DNA of 64,000 nucleotides from Edolisoma coerulescens (Eukaryota > Chordata > Aves > Passeriformes > Campephagidae). The stretch is taken from NCBI GenBank assembly GCA_013397115.1, contig VWZW01007132.1:276599-340598 (forward strand), written 5' to 3'. Below, piece after piece: positions 24,691-36,720 of the stretch; within the stretch, counting starts at the first letter, position 1, and each line of letters starts with the position of its first letter. Made by a program: the position numbers and the translations under genes. The notes under the pieces are model-generated. The model was not told where the DNA came from, searched no databases, and was given only the letters and a program-made list of their open reading frames with translations.

Positions 24691-25010
24691 TGAAGTACCT
24701 AACTCAGACCAACAAGGTCCAACCACCCTGGCCATCAGTCACCCTACTTTTAAAGAGATGATAAAAAAAGCACTTACCTGTAGGAGGGACATTATTTGGG
24801 ATGCTCTTTGCATTTGATTTCATACGAGCATTTGCATATGGGCAGCAGAATCTGCTCTCAAATTGCAACACTATAGAATTTATTCTTCCCCAAACCATGT
24901 GAAAGGTAAATATTCATAAAACTTCTGTGTGCAAAGGCAGCAGAGAGAATTCAAATGTCTCTGGGTAGAATCTCTTTTATTTTCCTCAGGTACAAATAAA
25001 GCACCCCCCA
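24690..25010. promoter_or_regulatory. Candidate conserved non-coding element B (POU-like sites)
   Basis: A perfect octamer ATTTGCAT at 24830-24837 and an octamer-like CTTTGCAT at 24806-24813 lie 24 bases apart in unique AT-rich DNA. No coding frame or repeat is seen. POU-factor binding is an inference from motif match alone. Confidence 0.3.
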
Positions 25011-26379
25011 TCCCCTAGCTCCCTCTAGCTCTCCTTTTAAATCTCTTTTTAAGGTCTCACTTTTTACTGCTAATCATTTCTCCCCTTTACTAATGATGCT
25101 AACCTTAGAGCCTGCTGCAAACTGACTTGTTTCATGTCAGCCTCTCTCTATTGCCCACTTTTGTTAAGCCACAAAGCAGGTTTCAGTCTATTCAACATCA
25201 GCTATTTCTCCGACTTGAATATTACCGTTGCCTATTTCAAAGGCATCTCCAAGCCCACAGTATTTCTGCACAGATACCTCTATTATTGTCTGTCATCAGG
25301 ATATGCTGGGCTCCTCTCCTGCCTCTCTCCCCCCTTGCTTCCTTCCTATGTATGTGGCAAAGTCTCTCTCTGCTCTAATAGCTCTCCTGAGAGCAGGGTG
25401 AAGCAGGTCTTTACAGAGGCCTGTTAATTTTAAAGGACAAGCTTTATATATTAACACCCCTGTGGCAGTGTGCTTCCCGTGCAGCGGGCTCTATCCCCAC
25501 CATTTACCCAGAATTAAAGCTCACAAGGACCAAGCCAACTCCCCAGCGGGAGCCGCTGGATAATGCCAGCCCTGATTCCCACCTCCCTCCAGCTGCAGCA
25601 AGCATCCCCAGGTGTCCCTAGGGAGGCTGAAGGCAAGGGAGCAGGGGGTCTGGGGGACACTGTGACAGTCTGGCCTGTGCTGACCCACCGGGTGTGGGCA
25701 GCATGGGGAGCTGACAGAGGACATCTGCTTGTTTAACAGAGGCAGTGTTACAGACGTCCTTCCCTTCCAAAATCAATTTTCTCCCAGGTGCTGGATTCTT
25801 TGAAGAATTATAACAGAGTTATAATTATGAGTGTGGCAACATTTGGACTTTCTGGATGACTGAGACCTTTTCAGTGGCTTGGAGTAACTGGGAGGAAGGA
25901 GGTTTTTCTCTGCGGAGAAAAGATTGTGAAACAGTAACTATTTAGCATAAATTACATCTTCTGGCTCGCTAATCACCTCTCAGTTCAAAACACACAGGCC
26001 TTACCCCAGCACTCCTCCATTGGGATGCAGCACTGGCATGGGGCTTCTGCTCCACCATCAAGCTGAGCAAATCCTTCAGGGAGGCTGACCCCTGAAATTG
26101 AAATCAAACAGTTGAGACTTGCAATGGGGGACAACTTTTATCTCTTTTTCTTTGAGACATCTGTCCACTGCATCATTCCCCTCACCCCATGCCCCTCTCC
26201 CTAAAAGAGTAAGATAAAAATTAAGAAAGGACAAAGGAAAAGAAAAACTCTGGTTGGTGCAAGGGGAGAATTTGCGGTTATTGCTAATGTTAGCATTTCC
26301 CTTTTTTTTTCTCCCCTCTGTTTCCCTGGCATACAGGTAAAATAACAAAATAAATCCCACAAAGGGCTTTCTGCCAGGC
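25011..26379. other. Intergenic DNA, no gene seen
   Basis: This is unique sequence with pyrimidine-rich patches. No recognisable exon, RNA gene or mobile element was found. Confidence 0.45.
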
Positions 26380-26700
26380 TGCCTTTGGAACTTTGCTTAA
26401 GTGGCCTTAAGTAAGATAATAAGCAAGGAGTGTGAAAAGAAGAGACTTTGTCTTTTCACATTAGCAGCAGCCCTGTTCAAGTGGCAGTATCTATGAAAAT
26501 GCTGTTCAGCCTTTAATGAGACTACAGTGTGTTAGTGTACCAGTCTAATTAATCCCATATTTTCACACAGCATAATTACTGAGCCGGGGCTGAATTATTT
26601 GGCTACTGGAGGTGGAGCAGTGCCTGCCTGCACTGTCCTCTGTCTCTGCTCCTCACAATTTATTATGCTATACAGCAAGACACCATTGAAACCTCCTAGT
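26380..26700. promoter_or_regulatory. Candidate conserved non-coding element C (homeodomain sites)
   Basis: Unique AT-rich DNA contains CTAATTAATCC at 26545-26555, which combines a TAATTA core with a K50-type TAATCC site. A further CATAATTACT follows at 26571-26580. There is no frame of interest and no repeat. Enhancer function is inferred only. Confidence 0.3.
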
Positions 26701-26944
26701 ATAGGACTATCTGTCATCTCTACATTATCAGTAAAATACACCACCTTCCATACTGTGCTACAAGGGCTTTAGCAAATTGCTATTTTTATGGGATATGATA
26801 AAGGAAATGCTACCTTATGTTCAAATTTTTAACTGTCTCGTGTACGGAATATACAGCTGTGCTTTGTGCGCTCCAGTTCCGTGGGTCCTCATTTACGTTG
26901 CTACAGCCAGGGTGGGTGTCACCCTGCTATTTTGCTCCCATTTA

Positions 26945-27310
26945 GTTCCTCTTCTTTCTTTTCTTCCTTTTTCCTTTTATTTTTATCCTTTTCTTTCTTT
27001 CTTTCTTTCTTCCTTTCTTTCTTTCTTTCTTCCTTTCTTTCTTTCTTTCTTCCTTTCTTTCTTTCTTTCTTCCTTTCTTTCTTTCTTTCTTCCTTTCTTT
27101 CTTTCTTTCTTCCTTTCTTTCTTTCTTTCTTTCTTTCCTTCTTTCTCTCTTCCTTCCTCCCTTCCTTTTTCTTTATTTTTTCCTTATTCTTTTCCTTTAT
27201 TTTTTCTTCATGTTTTCTTTATTTTTTCTTTTCTTTTTTTTTGCTTCATTTCTTCTTCTTCTTCCTCTTCTTTTTCTCCTCCCTTCCTCTCTCTTTTTTT
27301 CTTTTTGCCT
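26945..27310 (+). repeat. Long pyrimidine tract (CTTT/CTTC low complexity)
   Basis: About 365 bases are almost entirely C and T on the + strand, with occasional A or G. The core is the 20-bp array at 27011-27130; the flanks decay into TTTTATTTTTCC- and CTTCTTCTTCC-type sequence. Mirror symmetry makes triplex (H-DNA) structure possible. Long Phe/Ser frames across it are artefacts of the repeat. Confidence 0.95.
27011..27130 (+). repeat. 20-bp higher-order CTTT array, six perfect units
   Basis: TCCTTTCTTTCTTTCTTTCT repeats six times without a mismatch, i.e. one TTCC per five tetramers. A seventh, slightly altered unit precedes it at 26991-27010. Such exact homogeneity indicates recent unit-wise expansion. 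Confidence 0.95.
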
Positions 27311-30300
27311 CTCTCTTTCCACTCCATTAGCAAGACCTACACTTTCAGAATCTCCATCTTTACTGGCATTAAGATTTTTCATCCCTTGAAGTCCTTTCTC
27401 TCCTACCCTTCCTAGTTTGTGTTATTCCTTGAAACATATTTTTTGCACATTATTATTATTCACCTCTGATATATGATCTTGCCATTTTGGAACTGGTAGA
27501 GTACCCCACCCCCTTCCTTCCCATAGGAGTTGAGAGAGATTTGTGGTTTAAACATTTACTCATTTGCTAGTGTTTTTGGTACTGGTTTAATAGTATCTTT
27601 TTAATGGAAGGCCAAACAGTACATTAACTATATGGAACTGTTTTAGAATTTTTCTTTTCAGCAAAAAAAAGAGGGTTATACCCTGTAAATTTTAAAACCA
27701 GCCCTAACAGTACATAAGGCTATTTTGTTATTGTGTATGGTTTCCATACATGCATTTTGAGATATATGGATGTATATACCCAGGCAAAGTGAGATCTCAA
27801 AGTAAAGAAAACCACATGCTTAATAGCACAAGTGGGAAAATTACTTCTCCAAGTTTTTAACCAAATAGTGGCCCTGAGACTTGAGTCCTCTTCTGGGCAA
27901 TCTTAAATACAACGTATTCAAGGAGCAGTAAAGTGAATTTCATTGCACCTTTGCTGATACAGAGATTGAGTATTGGATCTGACACTCCAAAGCTCTTCCA
28001 TATGTGCACACAGGAACCCAAACAGCCTTCACTGCCCCCGAGATTAGTGATACCATGCAGAGTCTTTTATCAATCATTTTGGGGCAGCTGAAAGTAGCCC
28101 AAGCTCAAGGGTTAGGCAAGGTTAAATGTTAAAAAAATTCAGCTTGTAGCCTTCACAGGCCCTGCCAGGCCATGGGGTAGCACAGCTTCTGCAGGGGTTG
28201 ATCTTTGGAGGCTGATTTGTTTGCACCTTCACTGCTGTGTGGACTATCCTGATAGAAGTTTCTGGGGGACTCAGAGTGCTCTTAACAGGGCTGTGAAGGG
28301 AAAATTAGAAGTGAATAAACAAGGAATAGCTCTGTGAGAGCAGAGGGGCACTGCTAAAGCCTGGCCTACCTGCACTGCCTTTTTGGCACCTGAAGCCTGA
28401 GCCTGTGCTGAGGACAAGGGCTACAGGAGCATCCATGTATCCATGTGAAGCCTGGCTGGGTGTTGTGTGGAGGTACAGACCGCTGCAGCCACAGCTCACT
28501 CTCAAGCCTTGATTCAGAAATGAGGACCACGTACTTCAGGAGACCAGCATTTGTCTGGCTCTGGCGCTAGAAATTTGGAGGGGGGTTATGCAGGTTAAAC
28601 CTGAGAGACCTTGTGGATGTCTCATTTTCCAAAAATGAAACAGTTGAATAACTTGAAGGTGTCTCAGACTGTCGGATCTTCCATATGGCACCCAAAATTA
28701 CCAGCTAATTTTTAAAATCACTTCTGCACATGGTCTGTAATTTATCAGTTCTTCTGTGTAAATATACCATGAAGTTTTTTCCTTCTCCTTGCACCCCTGG
28801 CTTTTGCAGTAAGGCTACTTCTCTATCACTCTTCATTATCTGTCAAAATGTCCTGTCCTGTGAGCTGTCTCTTCTTATTCAGAGCTCTCCTTGCTTCCAC
28901 TTTCCTTCTCACTTCCATCCTTTTCTTGCTGCTGCTCAGTCTCCTTAGGCTGAGCTTTAAACCCTCATCCACCACCCACCATTCCCAACTCTTATTTTGC
29001 CTTTTTTGAGCCTGTGCACCAACCCACACATTAAGATTGGTCTGCTGCATTCTTTTTTTGTGGCTTCTTAAAAAAGCGTGTCCCGATTTGTTGTGTGTCA
29101 GTGGACACCTTTGAAACACAAGCACATACCTGTGTTTGGTCACAGAGGTAATCGGTTATGTTCCCCAGCTCACAGGAAAGGCCTTTCAGGGTGTGACATT
29201 TCAAAACCATGAGCTGGCACCTCAGAGTCAGTGCTGGTTGTTAAAGCCAACCACGCCGGGTCATTAAACTGCTCCACTGGGGTCGGGTTGGGGCTGGAAG
29301 CTGAGCCAGGAAGTGGAAACGCATTTTTCTGCAGTTCCTCCAAGTCCAGTGCCAGGCACACAGGACGTGCATTTTCCAGGTGACTGTTCCTAGTGGCCTC
29401 TCCACTGCTGCCAGCCCTGTGTGCTCACAAAGAGCAGTCCTGCTCAAAGTGGGTCACCTTGCCACATAATTTTTTTTGTCCTTCTGTAATGTTTTCTTCT
29501 TCTGTTTGCACTCTTGCTCCGTTCATGAGGCTGATTGGGAAGCACTGGGCAACAGCGCAGACACTGGCATTTACAGCCATGGAACTCACACAAAACCAAG
29601 CAGCAGATGCAGTTGCATAAACTGGAGATGTAAAAATCATTCCACCAATGCTTGAGCCTTCCTGCACCCGATTGGGGTGCCCTGATTAGCTTCTGGTAGC
29701 AGTGCTGCCTTGGTGACAGGACAGCTGCTGGTGCCTGCCCCAAGGCTGCCAGCAAAGATCCATGTTGTGGTGGCATATTTGTGATGAGGACTCCTACGAA
29801 CAGCTCCTGGGGAGCAACTGGTAAGCAGCAGAGCAGTCATAGCCCAAATCTGCACCTTGTACATGATTTTTCAACTTAAGGCTGAGGTGCATGGGAGAAA
29901 AGGATTCAGCCTTATTTTGGACATCTCTGTGCTTCTTATAGCCTAACAGGGCAATTCCAGCATTCCTTGACTGTGGTTTTGACCCCTTAAATGAGTAACC
30001 ACATAGCAAAGCAGATGCCAACCTCAAACACAACTGTTTCATAGATGTATTTCAAAAAATAGGTTTCCATTGGTGGTTTTGCATGCCACGTTGACCCTCT
30101 GTGCTTGAGCACTTCTGCAAGTTACCCAGTGTTCAAGAACTTTGAAAGAAACAGCTGGGATTTAATATTAGGTGCACCAACTTCCTATGACATGTTCAAC
30201 CTTTAAAAAAATGAATGATTTCTTTAAAAGGTTGGATGTTTCATGCTAGCATCAGAACAAACAACTTGGGGTGGGGAAAAAGAATCAAAAAGCACCACAA

Positions 30301-31353
30301 ATAGAAAAATGAGGAAAAAACACCCAGGTGTGGGCTAAAATGGTGTGGAGAAAATTAATTATTGTAAGGATTGGTATAAATAAGACATTACATGATCCCT
30401 TCTGCCAGTGGGGGATCTCTGAAGGTGACAGACAAGTAAGGGTCTTAATGAATAGCCTTTTCCTAAAGTCTTTGCTGTGGGCTCAGCGTAAACCTTTACA
30501 TAAAAGTGGGAACCTGTGAACAGTAGGAATTATTTATATTAAATGTTCTTCTCAGCAAAACATGGCAAAATTCCTATTCCCAACTGGAAGAAAATCATAT
30601 TTCATGGCTGTAATACCATTAAGCAGGATACAGAGATTGGCAGTGGGAAGCAGGGGTGGGAGGGAGGCCCACCAGCAGGAGGAAGGGGTTTTTTGCCTGC
30701 TAGTGCATGGGGTACTGCTGAATGCCTCCCCAAGCTGGGAGTCATGTTGGCTGTCATGTGGCAGACAGGAGCGAGGGGGAGAGGCAAAGGGGAAGAGTCT
30801 CCACCTGAGACCAGAGATAGATTTTGCCCAGTGGAAAAAACCATCAAACTTCATAGGGGTGAACCCAGCATGGTTTACAGAGACTGTTTTCAAAGGAAAT
30901 AACCTTTTAATGGAGGATGGGATTACTGTTAAAACCACCAGATTACATCCTATGGTCATTGCCAAAAGGTTAAACCACCAGATCAGGCCATGGCCTGGCA
31001 TGGGTCACCAGGGGCTGCTGGGGGCTGAACACTGCGCAGGAAAGGTGCCCTCACAATGTGGGGAAACATGGAGTGGGAAGGAGCAAGTACTGCTCTCTCC
31101 ACAGTCACCTGCACCAACCAGGCTGCAGAGCAGGATTGCCGGTGACCAAGATGGGGCCAGAAAAATAATATGAGCAAGATGTGTTGGTAGAAAGCATCTG
31201 GAGAAGATATGAAGTCAATACTCTTTGTCTTAGAAAAAGCCCAGAGGCAGCAAGACCCCAGGAGGGAATGTCCCAGTTCTGAGGAGCAGTTTGGGTTTTA
31301 TTTCTTGCTGAATTAGACCTTGCTGCTGCAGGGTTGGGATGTGCACCTATGTA
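27311..31353. other. Intergenic DNA, no gene seen
   Basis: This is unique sequence with no recognised element. A 203-codon frame at 30562-31173 (+) and an opposing 149-codon frame have no domain, motif or plausible composition and are taken as chance. Confidence 0.45.
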
Positions 31354-31377
31354 TGTGTGTGTGTGTGTGTGTGTGTT
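31354..31377 (+). repeat. (TG)n microsatellite
   Basis: Eleven to twelve uninterrupted TG dinucleotides follow GTA. It is capable of Z-DNA and likely polymorphic. Confidence 0.95.
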
Positions 31378-32179
31378 TATAAATTAACTGTGTGGTTGCT
31401 TGGGAATAAAACCAGTGTTAATGTCAACAAAATGGTTTTAAAAATCCCAATAGCACAGTCATGGTGGTCTATTAAATCCTGTGGCCCCTCTTTTTCCTGG
31501 AGAGGCTGGGTAGATGCCTCGTTTGGGAAGCACACAGCTCCCTTTGCATCTCTGGGAGGAGAGGTCAGTATTTCCTTGGTGCTCAGTTCTGAGAAAAATA
31601 CGGAGGTGAGTGGAGATTTATAACCTGGATGGAAGATCATCAATCAGTCAATCAAGTGAACAAGCCAAGGCCTGCTCTCATTTACTGGGATGATGCAGAG
31701 CTCCACACTCCTCGTGGCGATGCTCACGCTGCCTTGGCGAGAGAGCATCCCTGTGCAAGGCCAGGCTCATGCTGGGGAAACGACAGTGCCAACAGAGCAG
31801 GGCTCCATGAAAGGTCGCTGTGCCTTGCCGAGGGATTGCCCCAGGGGTTCGGAGCTGCTGTCGATCAGCCTGGCTCCAGGCTGGCAGTGAGGTTGCGCAG
31901 ACAGCGCACACCGTGAGCGCAGCCCATGCGGATCCTTCCCGACATACCCTCTTCCACTGGTGATGGAGCAGAATATATAGTTCAATGGGTACATCTCTGC
32001 AGAGGTGTTTTGTTCAAAGCAGGCAAATTGACAGGCTTCCCTCATAAAACAGTAATGCAGCTTATACATGAAAAAAAGATCATAAAAATTCAGTTTTCTC
32101 CCAAGTAAGATAATTCTGACATTACTTAAAATACTTCAGACTTGTCAGTAAAATTTCAATGTCATTAAAATTAACTGGC
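31378..32179. other. Intergenic DNA with a GC- and CpG-richer patch
   Basis: Around 31700-31930 the base composition becomes distinctly richer in GC and CpG than the flanks (CTCGTGGCGATGCTCACG, TGCGCAGACAGCGCACACCG). It is too short and sparse to call a CpG island, and no exon can be supported. It could mark a small promoter or an old GC-rich repeat. Confidence 0.35.
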
Positions 32180-32700
32180 ATATTTTAAGATTGACTTTCT
32201 TGCTTGCTTTCAACTTCCAGTCAGCCTGACATGGGGAGGGCACTTGCTATTCTTATCTTTTACACGCTTGTATTTCTTGGCCTTTAACAGCTTCTTCTGT
32301 GGAGCACACTGCTCTGTCTGCCAGGGATAACGGGTGTCACTGGTTGCTGCTAATCCATTATGGCAAGCTGTCTAATTACCAGTGGTCTAGCAGTAAATAA
32401 AATGCAGGTTCACTTCTGGCCTGCTCCTTATCCCTCATCTGAGAAGCGGGCAAATGTTGTATCACCCCAATTATTGCTCCATTTACCTGCATGTTCCCTT
32501 GACTATGGCACTGCTAATTACTTACTTTGTTAGGCGGAAGAAATATTAGGTATTTATTTCATTTGCTGTGATGATAAGAAATACAACTCCTATTATTTGT
32601 CCCCTGGACTAGAAAATTCCCTTTGCGGCAATCCTTCTGGCCTGTGCGCATAAATAAAACCACATTTTACTCTAGCATAGCTTTGGTAGCTGAAAAGAGA
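32180..32700. promoter_or_regulatory. Candidate conserved non-coding element D (homeodomain cluster)
   Basis: Within 175 bases there are TAATCC (32351-32356), CTAATTAC (32372-32379), CAATTATTG (32468-32476) and GCTAATTACTTAC (32513-32525). A GATA-type TGATAAGAAA lies near 32572. The DNA is unique and repeat-free, with no coding frame. This is the densest homeodomain-motif block in the window. Regulatory function is inferred, not shown. Confidence 0.4.
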
Positions 32701-35696
32701 TCATATTTTGATCAGGAAAATGTTCTCGTCTCTTTTTTCTAGTATGAGAAAGGCAAGTTGGAGAGGTTTGTGAAGTGGAACTGGATGTTGCACTGGATCA
32801 AATGGTTCGTTACTGCAACCACATTCTGCAAGAAACCACTGGTCTTCGGCAAAAATATGGTCCTTCTGGAGGTGCGTGGCTTTTGGCGAGGAATCAGAAA
32901 TTGGAAGCAGTCTCAGTCTGTGTGTGAATGGGACTAGATATGTTTTTCATTTGAGACATTTTCAGCTGTTGATCCTAGTCCCATTGGCTGCTGCCATCTC
33001 TTCCCTTGGACTCCACTGTTGTGAGATCATCCTTAGGAAAAATTCTGATTAGTAGTTGGAAAAACACGTGAATTATTACTATATTAAATGGTGAACAAAC
33101 AGAGAGAATAAGTGTAACCCCTGAAACAAGTGGATCACCCCAGGTAAGGCAGCTGAGTGCTTCCAGACAGCACCAGGCAGGCAGGGAGGAGGGACATGGT
33201 GCCTAATGAAAGCAAACCTAGAAAGAGGCCAAAAACCTAGAAAGAGACCATAGCCTGACTGGCACTCTGGTACTCTCTCGACTCTATGGACCGTCTTATC
33301 ACCTTACCCAACCTATAACAAACTCTCCATTTGTTGCCCAAACCAGTTATATTTCACCAGGATATCTCTTTTTAGCAACGCAGCCTGAAACAAATTTATT
33401 TTGAAAAGGTGTCCTGATATGAGTGTCTGAAATAAACCCCACAGTGTGTGATGCAGTGGGGATTTGTATGAAGAATTTGATGTGATGACTCTTGGTCTTC
33501 TTCATTTTTGTGGTCTTCTAGAAATTGTCGAGGGGTGGCGAAGACTTCTTTAGAGATTTTATATGTCTAGGTGGCCACAGAATACATATAGTCTTCCTTT
33601 TCTTGATCACCTTCTTTGAGGTTTTTTTCAGGCATCAATTTCCTCTGGTTTGGAGCCCAGTTAGTCCTGCATGCTAGGACTGTCCACAGTAAATGAACAA
33701 TGGCTAAAAAAGAGGTAAAATGAATGGAGGAGAATGTGCAAGTTATTTTAAAATATCTGTATATTTATACACATGCACATATAGTATAATGTATGTTTTT
33801 CAGCTGCATGTCCTTCAGTATTGTTATTTATGTCATTCAGCACGTCATTGTACCATTAGCCTTGGTTTCAGTTACTTTGCAGCATGCTTTTGGGTTGCAA
33901 GGTGCCAATGTCTGAAACAGCAGTTTGGACCAGCACATCACTGAGATTTCGTTTCTGGATTTCACTTCTGACAACACAAGAAATAAAAAATAAAGGGCTA
34001 CAGCTGGCTGAAATGAATGTCATATGCAGTCTCCCTTCTTAAAATATTCAAAATGCTCATACCTCAAGGACGTTATTTAAATGTTCATTTTAGCCTTCTG
34101 CATCACCTTTAAACAAAGTGCTGGTGTAACACCACTACCTCATTTAGACTAAAGAATAATCAAAAATCCCTTGCATTTCCTGGCACTGGGAGGGAGGGTC
34201 TTTGCACATCCAGATTTGAAATCTAAGGGAGCCTTGCCTTAGGACCAATAATTTCCAGGTGAAAGAAACATACTTTGAATACTTCTACCAAAGAAAGCAG
34301 GATTATTTTGAATGTTTTTGGTAGAGAAGCAAAGCTTCAATTTCTTCTCAAAGCCCTTTGAGGGTGGAGGGGGCTTTGCAGCTGGAGTGTTGAGTTGCAT
34401 TTGCCTTCAAGGTCTTGCTGCTGAAGTCCCCTTCATCTTCTCCAGCGGGAAGGAGAAGGCTGTGGTGCAGCTCCCTGGTGGTGCACTGTGCTGCGGCAGA
34501 GCAGGATAAGCAGAGGGGACTGAGGCAGAAAAGTACTGCACTGAGAGCAGTCCTGGATCTGGGAAAGCTGACAGGACACGTCAGAGCGATCTGGAGAAAT
34601 GAAAACAAAACAGCATCAGGAAAAGAGAGATCCTAAAAGGATGTCTCGAAAACATACCCAAAAAATTCAAACGAAGGAAAAGAAGGAGAAAGCAGAAGCT
34701 CCTTCTTTGCTGTGTGAAATGCCCTGTCTGCAAACATGACTGACATCACTGGAGAAGAATGTAAACTTTGATTTAAAAAAAAATACCGCTTGCCGCTGCT
34801 CCTCTTTGGCAGCACATCTCATTTCTTTGGAGTATTTTTATCTGATTACGTATGTATATGCACATATATAAATATTTTGTTAAAAGCAGAAGGAGTGTTC
34901 TCTCTTTCTTCCCTGCACTTGCAACAGCGGCTGTGCAACATCCAAAGGGGGCTTCTGCTGAGAACTTCCACATGTGCTGCTAGAGGAAGAGGAGAGCAAA
35001 ATGAATTTTATAAAATAGTAGTAATAACAATACAAATAACAAATAAGCTGAGCAAGAAATGAAGGACTAATTCAAGTTGTGTCCTTTAAACCAATAATGA
35101 ATGACCCAGCAGTGGGCAAAGCAGGTCGGTAAATTAAAACTGATGTGGGAGGTGTGTGTGCCCCCCAACCTCCCCCCCATTACTCCATCCCAGCCACAAG
35201 GATCTACACTGGGGGCTTGGGTGTCTTCCTTCCTTCCCTTCAATCTACCTAGCCAGAGCCCTCTCCCTGCTTGACAGCTACCGCAAGCCCAAACTGACAG
35301 CTCTTCAAAATCCGCTGAAGAAACTCAGCATTAATTAAGTCATTGCTGGACTGTAATTTCCTTGAGAAGTAAAAAATTCTCACACAAGAAAAGGTTACAG
35401 AGACCTTTTCTGTGTCAAAATTACCATGCTGCATGAATATTAATGCTCTTAATGAAGACAACCTTTGCTTCATCAGGAAGGTTCTGGAGCAGGTGCCAAG
35501 CCTGAAGTCTCACTCTGTGGATTTTCTACTCTATGAAAGTCAGCACAATGCAATTTTTCCATTAAAATCAACATTTCCCACATGATCGCAGATTTTTTTT
35601 TCTTCTTTACAGATAGGAGGAAAGCAGGGGGGAAAAAATCCCTCTGCTTTGAAATCAAACATTTAAAGGTTTCATTCAACACATTAATCAGTGCTG
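32701..35696. other. Intergenic DNA, no gene seen
   Basis: Only a minor 19-bp-period duplication (AACCTAGAAAGAGGCCA at 33215-33231, one mismatch at 33234-33250) stands out. No exon, RNA gene or mobile element was recognised. Confidence 0.45.
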
Positions 35697-35768
35697 AGAG
35701 AGAGGAGAGGAGGAGGAGGAGGAGCAGGAGCAGGAGGAGGAGGAGAAGGAGGGGGGTGGAGGGGGGAA
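35697..35768 (+). repeat. GGA-rich microsatellite
   Basis: GGA/GAG units with GCA interruptions end in two G6 runs (GGAGGGGGGTGGAGGGGGG). It is purine-only except for two C and one T. G-quadruplex or triplex formation is possible. Confidence 0.9.
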
Positions 35769-36389
35769 TCTGCCTTATTTATACAGATCTTGCACGCGCT
35801 TCCATAGATCACAGCCGTGTCCATGTCGTGGGCTGCCCTGGGGTGCCGCCAAGCACGTCCTCTCCTGGAAGGCTCGATGGGCTCACAGAGGGGTGCTGGG
35901 ATGCAGGCTCTGGGGAGTGGCTGGGGTGGTCACCCTGCCTGGGACATGAGCCTCTGTCACAAGCCTTTGGGCACTCACACCCCAGGGACTGAGGAAGAGC
36001 ATCAGGAGGTTTGGCCATCTGGGAGGGCATGGCCAGAGCAGGTATCCCAGAAAAATGGGGAACAGCAAAAGGGGCATTCCCCATAGAGGGCAAGGAAGGG
36101 AGTCCCGATGCACAGCCACGGGGACAAGAAGTATGTGCATCAAACAGTGGAGGAAAAGGCTATTTCTTGGCTCTTTCTCGGGGAAGAGAGGGATTTTTAT
36201 GGCACTGCACTGGAGAAATTGCACTGTCTTTGTGCGGTGCTCTTTTACCAGCATTTAGCCTCAAACAAGAAAGGGAAAGAAATTATAAAGGAAAGTGTGG
36301 AAAACCCCAGAGGACAGAATAGAGGCTGCAGCTCTAGATGGGAAAGAAAAGCAGGTAAAAGCCACCTCCTTCTCCCCTTTCAAAAGGAG
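35769..36389. other. Intergenic DNA, no gene seen
   Basis: This GC-moderate unique sequence yields several overlapping open frames of 90-125 codons on both strands. None resembles a known family and none has a domain, so they are not called as genes. Confidence 0.4.
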
Positions 36390-36720
36390 AAAATGATATG
36401 AAAACTGTCCATTAATTATATCTTCTACTTCTACTTATTAGGCATTCATGATCTAATAATGGCTGTGGCTAACTTATAAAAAAAAAATCTGATTATTTTC
36501 TGTTGGGGCATGCAATGCCCTGTATATATTAAAAAGGTAAGCAATGATATATATTTATGGGTACTGATGTAATAGCTATTAGATTTATAATACAGAGAAG
36601 AAACATAATTTTATTAGAAAGAGCAATAGTTCACAATCCTATTATTGTTTATTGCTGACGTCAGTGCTGAACTATAATAAGAATCATGTAACAACTGGAA
36701 ATAATAATAAAAATGCCGTT
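36390..36720. promoter_or_regulatory. Candidate conserved non-coding element E (CRE, SOX/FOX-like)
   Basis: Very AT-rich unique DNA carries a perfect CRE, TGACGTCA, at 36656-36663. Immediately upstream is ATTATTGTTTATTGC, which matches SOX- and FOX-type sites. A CATTAATTATAT homeodomain-like site lies near 36409. No coding frame is present; function is inferred. Confidence 0.3.

Noticed and set aside
26777..27415. 212-codon and overlapping 154-codon + strand frames rich in Phe/Ser/Leu
   Set aside because: They are translations of the CTTT/CTTC microsatellite; 20-bp and 4-bp periods keep the frames open without coding meaning.
30562..31173. 203-codon + strand frame
   Set aside because: An overlapping opposing frame of similar quality and no domain; consistent with a chance open frame in moderately GC-rich DNA.
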